A stretch of DNA of 14,905 nucleotides from Anaeroplasma sp902783745 (GTDB lineage: Bacteria > Bacillota_I > Bacilli_A > Acholeplasmatales > Anaeroplasmataceae): the NCBI GenBank assembly GCA_946617655.1, contig CAMOKL010000032.1, positions 1 through 14,905 of the forward strand. The letters run 5' to 3'. Below, in pieces: positions 12,608-14,905 of the stretch. Under the pieces are notes generated by a model. That model saw nothing but the letters and a program-made list of their open reading frames with translations. It did not search any database and was not told the origin of the DNA. Positions within the stretch are counted from its first letter, which is position 1. Every line of letters starts with the position of its first letter. A program made the position numbers and the translations under genes.

Positions 12608-13039
12608 CTAATTAATATCAGCTTTATTTAATTTAGCATTTAATTTTTTAGTCATATTTTTATTAATAAAATAAACTGTTAACCATATTGTTAAATATGT
12701 AGCAATAAAAACACTAGTAAATATAACAATTACTTCTATTCTAAAAGGAATCCAATTATTAATTAAATAACCACCCATATAAACAATATATATTGAAGTC
12801 ATTTGAAAAAATAAGCTTTTAGCCTTAGGCCAAGCATCTATTTGGTTAAATACACTACTTCCTGCCTCAACAAACGCAATTATATATGTTGTTATTATCG
12901 CTAAAAAAACAGGTCCTGCAGTAAGCTTTAAATCTATACCTGATGATTCTATACATAAATATACAATTCCTGCAATAATAGGGCCTAATCCAGAGAATAT
13001 TAAACCTCTTTTAATGAACTCTTTTACATATTTATTCAT
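12608..13039 (-). CDS. DUF3021 membrane protein, partner of LytTR
   Basis: 143 residues from the start chosen here, MNKYVKEF. A longer frame opens at 13066 inside the LytTR gene, but AGGATGGG lies 8 nt before the ATG at 13039, which is separated from the LytTR stop by one base. Four membrane helices are visible (about 9-30, 37-58, 76-95, 100-125), followed by a basic tail NKNMTKKLNAKLNK. The pattern KEFIKRGLIFSGLGPIIAGIVY and FVEAGSSVFNQI ... WPKAKSLFFQM fits DUF3021, a family almost always encoded beside a small LytTR regulator. By analogy with LytTR regulatory systems, it is expected to hold the regulator inactive at the membrane. Confidence 0.85.
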   Translation of the reverse strand: MNKYVKEFIKRGLIFSGLGPIIAGIVYLCIESSGIDLKLTAGPVFLAIITTYIIAFVEAGSSVFNQIDAWPKAKSLFFQMTSIYIVYMGGYLINNWIPFRIEVIVIFTSVFIATYLTIWLTVYFINKNMTKKLNAKLNKADIN

Positions 13040-13040
13040 A

Positions 13041-13472
13041 TTATAATCCCATCCTATTCTTAACATTCTTTAATTCTCTTCTAGATATAAAATCAATATA
13101 TCCATTTTTAAATACTACCTTTAAGGCACCACCAATTGTAGTTTCAAATCTTTTTATTTTAGTTTTATTAGCTAAACAGGATTGATTTATTTTTATAAAT
13201 ATATTCAAATTTAATTCTTCTATTTGATATAATCTATATTTTATTTGATATTTCTTATCTCCTATTAAAGCGAATACTTTGTTATTTTCAGATATAAAGC
13301 ACGCTACATCATTAATATCTATTTTTATTATTTCACCATCATAATTGCCTGTTAAATCTACTTCTGATGATAAAACTAAAGCTTCTATGTCTTCTACAAG
13401 CCTAGTTCTATCATGTGCATAAATTAAAACTTTTTCTTCTAAATCTTCATTAATATATGTATAACATTTCAT
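13041..13472 (-). CDS. LytTR-domain transcriptional regulator
   Basis: 143 residues from MKCYTY. The frame can open at a GTG (13481), but that GTG is part of the ribosome binding site GAGGTG, which sits 6 nt before the ATG at 13472, so the ATG is preferred. Residues 1-42 are a short N-terminal segment. The LytTR DNA-binding domain spans about 45-140: GEIIKIDINDVACFISENNKVFAL, YRLYQIEELNLNIFIKINQSCLANKTKIKRF and NGYIDFISRRELKNVKNRM, with the typical SRR near the end. No receiver domain, so it is of the stand-alone class that pairs with DUF3021. It lies 30 nt after the ABC permease, so it probably controls that ABC operon and itself. Confidence 0.92.
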   Translation of the reverse strand: MKCYTYINEDLEEKVLIYAHDRTRLVEDIEALVLSSEVDLTGNYDGEIIKIDINDVACFISENNKVFALIGDKKYQIKYRLYQIEELNLNIFIKINQSCLANKTKIKRFETTIGGALKVVFKNGYIDFISRRELKNVKNRMGL

Positions 13473-13502
13473 AGGATTCACCTCTAAAATAATTATACTA
13501 TA

Positions 13503-14300
13503 TTAACAATCTTTTTTTAATTTCTTATTGAAAAATAGAACAGTTAATAATCCTGTTATAATTAAATAACCAAATATAATTAATAAAAACATTAATCCTC
13601 TATCATTAAATGAATAATAAACTGGATTTCCATATTTATCAGGTAATGTATGTGTTGCCTCTGTTATTACTCTACCTAAATAAACTGAAGGATAAAATGG
13701 TAAAAATTCTGCAACCTTCTCAAAATCACCCATTGCCTCAAGTGGCATCCAAGCACCACCAATAATACCAGAAAGTGAAATAAATATAGATGTGACTGCA
13801 GGTGCTGATTTTTCATTTAATAATGTAGCGAAAATCATTCCAATAAAAATATTTATAGACATAATTGGAATCATTTCTAATATTAATAATAAGCTATTAA
13901 GAAATGATATAAAGCCTGTATTAGATATAGCACCAAAAATATAGCCTAATATTATGCAAATAATAGATTGAATTATTCCAATTATTAAAAATGGAACAAA
14001 ATAACCAATTATATAATTATAACTTTTCATAGGTGATGTATATAATCTTTTTAAAAATGAGCTAGTTTTATCTTTAGATATTAATAAAGCAGCTACAAGC
14101 ATTAGCATTGAATATGAAAACATCATAATACCTGGAATCAAGCTTTTAACTTCGAAAATAGATACATTATCACCTGCATATTTTAATATAATTTGAAACA
14201 TTAATACCATAATAATAGGAAATCCTAGACAAAAGATATAAATTAATGGATCTCTTGTCATTTCTTTTAAATTTCTTTTCATGAATACTATAGTTCTCAT
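13503..14300 (-). CDS. ABC-2-type transporter permease
   Basis: 265 residues with six helices: about 20-38, 55-74, 103-124, 136-160, 168-188 and 235-257. The start MKRNLKEMTRDPLIYIFCLGFP (after MRTIVF) and the motif TSSFLKRLYTSPM are typical of ABC-2 permeases of the NatB/YadH-like kind, and the segment SAPAVTSIFISLSGIIGGAWMPLEAMGDFEKVAEFLPFYP is the classic ABC-2 signature. It overlaps the ATPase gene by one base (TAATG), with GGAGGT 8 nt before the ATG. Works with the ATPase upstream; substrate unknown. Followed by the LytTR-DUF3021 pair, which suggests LytTR control. Confidence 0.9.
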   Translation of the reverse strand: MRTIVFMKRNLKEMTRDPLIYIFCLGFPIIMVLMFQIILKYAGDNVSIFEVKSLIPGIMMFSYSMLMLVAALLISKDKTSSFLKRLYTSPMKSYNYIIGYFVPFLIIGIIQSIICIILGYIFGAISNTGFISFLNSLLLILEMIPIMSINIFIGMIFATLLNEKSAPAVTSIFISLSGIIGGAWMPLEAMGDFEKVAEFLPFYPSVYLGRVITEATHTLPDKYGNPVYYSFNDRGLMFLLIIFGYLIITGLLTVLFFNKKLKKDC

Positions 14301-14905
14301 TAATCCATACCTCCTACAATTTTTACAAATGCTTCTTCAAATGAAGATTCATTTGTTTTTTCTTTTATTTCATCAATTGTTCCTTCAATTAATAAATTAC
14401 CTTTTGATAATATTGCAACTCTATCACATAATGCTTCAATTTCTTCTAAGTAATGAGATGTTAATATAATAGTTATTTTACCTTTAAATTTATTAACGAT
14501 TTTCCATAATTCTCTTCTTGCGATAACATCTAAGCCTAGTGTTGGTTCATCTAATAATAATATTTTAGGTTTAGATATTAATCCTAACGCAATTGATAAT
14601 CTTCTTTGATAACCACCAGATAATGTTTTAGCTCTTTGGTTAATTACTTCATTTAAACCTAAATCATCAATTATTTCTTTTAAATAATTATCATCTCTTT
14701 TGTTATATAAATCTTGAAAAAATCTTAAGTTTTCTTTTACAGTTAAATTTTTAGCAACGGCACTTTCTTGTGGAGATATATCTATTATTTTTTTAATTTC
14801 ATCCATATTTTTATTAGTAAATCCACCAACAACAAAATCACCGTTTGTTTGATTAGTTAATCCAGATAATATTTTTAGTAATGTTGTTTTACCTGCGCCA
14901 TTTAC
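14300..14905 (-). CDS. ABC transporter ATPase, 5' part beyond the window
   Basis: The last 201 residues of the protein are present. The frame stays open to the final base, and upstream of the first ATG (14806) it still codes for the Walker A tail VNGAGKTT at 14905-14882, so the gene starts outside the window. The Q-loop is in ISPQESA, the signature is LSGGYQRRLS, Walker B is ILLLDEP, and the switch is LTSHYLEE. These are intact, so an active importer/exporter ATPase is expected. It ends IVGGMD and overlaps the permease start by one base. Probably of the NatA/DrrA kind, substrate unknown. Confidence 0.93.
   Translation of the reverse strand, partial: VNGAGKTTLLKILSGLTNQTNGDFVVGGFTNKNMDEIKKIIDISPQESAVAKNLTVKENLRFFQDLYNKRDDNYLKEIIDDLGLNEVINQRAKTLSGGYQRRLSIALGLISKPKILLLDEPTLGLDVIARRELWKIVNKFKGKITIILTSHYLEEIEALCDRVAILSKGNLLIEGTIDEIKEKTNESSFEEAFVKIVGGMD

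Overview
The window is very AT-rich, has short intergenic spaces and strong AGGAGG-type ribosome binding sites. It carries a T-box leader, a CcpA-type cre site, an OhrR-type regulator and a LytTR/DUF3021 pair. Together these point to a low-GC Bacillota, probably a gut commensal of the Erysipelotrichales/RF39-like Bacilli. The genus cannot be fixed from sequence alone. Two secreted pectin-degrading enzymes (a GH105 lipoprotein and a PL9 pectate lyase) suggest a plant-fibre diet.

Layout, left to right. (1) 1-1516: an organic-peroxide stress module, all on the minus strand. It holds ohrR and the operon trxA-gpx. OhrR-box palindromes overlap both promoters, so OhrR probably represses itself and a thioredoxin plus thioredoxin-dependent peroxidase pair. 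(2) 1521-3572: a two-gene operon of a stand-alone DUF3320-like protein and a GH105 unsaturated glucuronyl/galacturonyl hydrolase lipoprotein, overlapping by ATGA. (3) 3575-4370: about 800 bp without genes. It contains three tandem, promoter-plus-terminator units on the plus strand. Two are clearly homologous: a 12-13 bp stem presents a large loop with a conserved UCUCCCC block, followed by an intrinsic terminator. This looks like an undescribed small-RNA family and is the most interesting feature here. (4) 4378-5930: serS behind a complete T-box leader. (5) 5943-7990: a BcrA-type ABC exporter operon (ATPase, permease) with promoter and terminator. (6) 7992-9817: a minus-strand run of a GT2-fold membrane protein that has lost its catalytic motifs and two 80-residue, two-helix membrane proteins.

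(7) 9855-11552: a secreted PL9 pectate lyase on the plus strand, with a near-ideal promoter carrying a perfect cre over the -35, a second inverted cre-like site and a 15-bp palindrome upstream. (8) 11557-12278: a zinc-ribbon/DUF3592 membrane protein with an upstream 22-bp palindrome. (9) 12294-12603: a 310-bp non-coding element with 19-bp perfect terminal inverted repeats beginning GGGGCTGTG, several internal hairpins and a tRNA T-arm-like hairpin, read as a MITE-like element. (10) 12608-14905: a minus-strand operon of ABC ATPase (cut by the window end), ABC-2 permease, LytTR regulator and DUF3021 membrane protein.

The pectin enzymes are likely to work in sequence: PL9 cuts pectate outside the cell to 4,5-unsaturated oligomers, and GH105 removes the unsaturated end sugar. 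Catabolite repression through CcpA is well supported for PL9 and only suggested for the GH105 operon.
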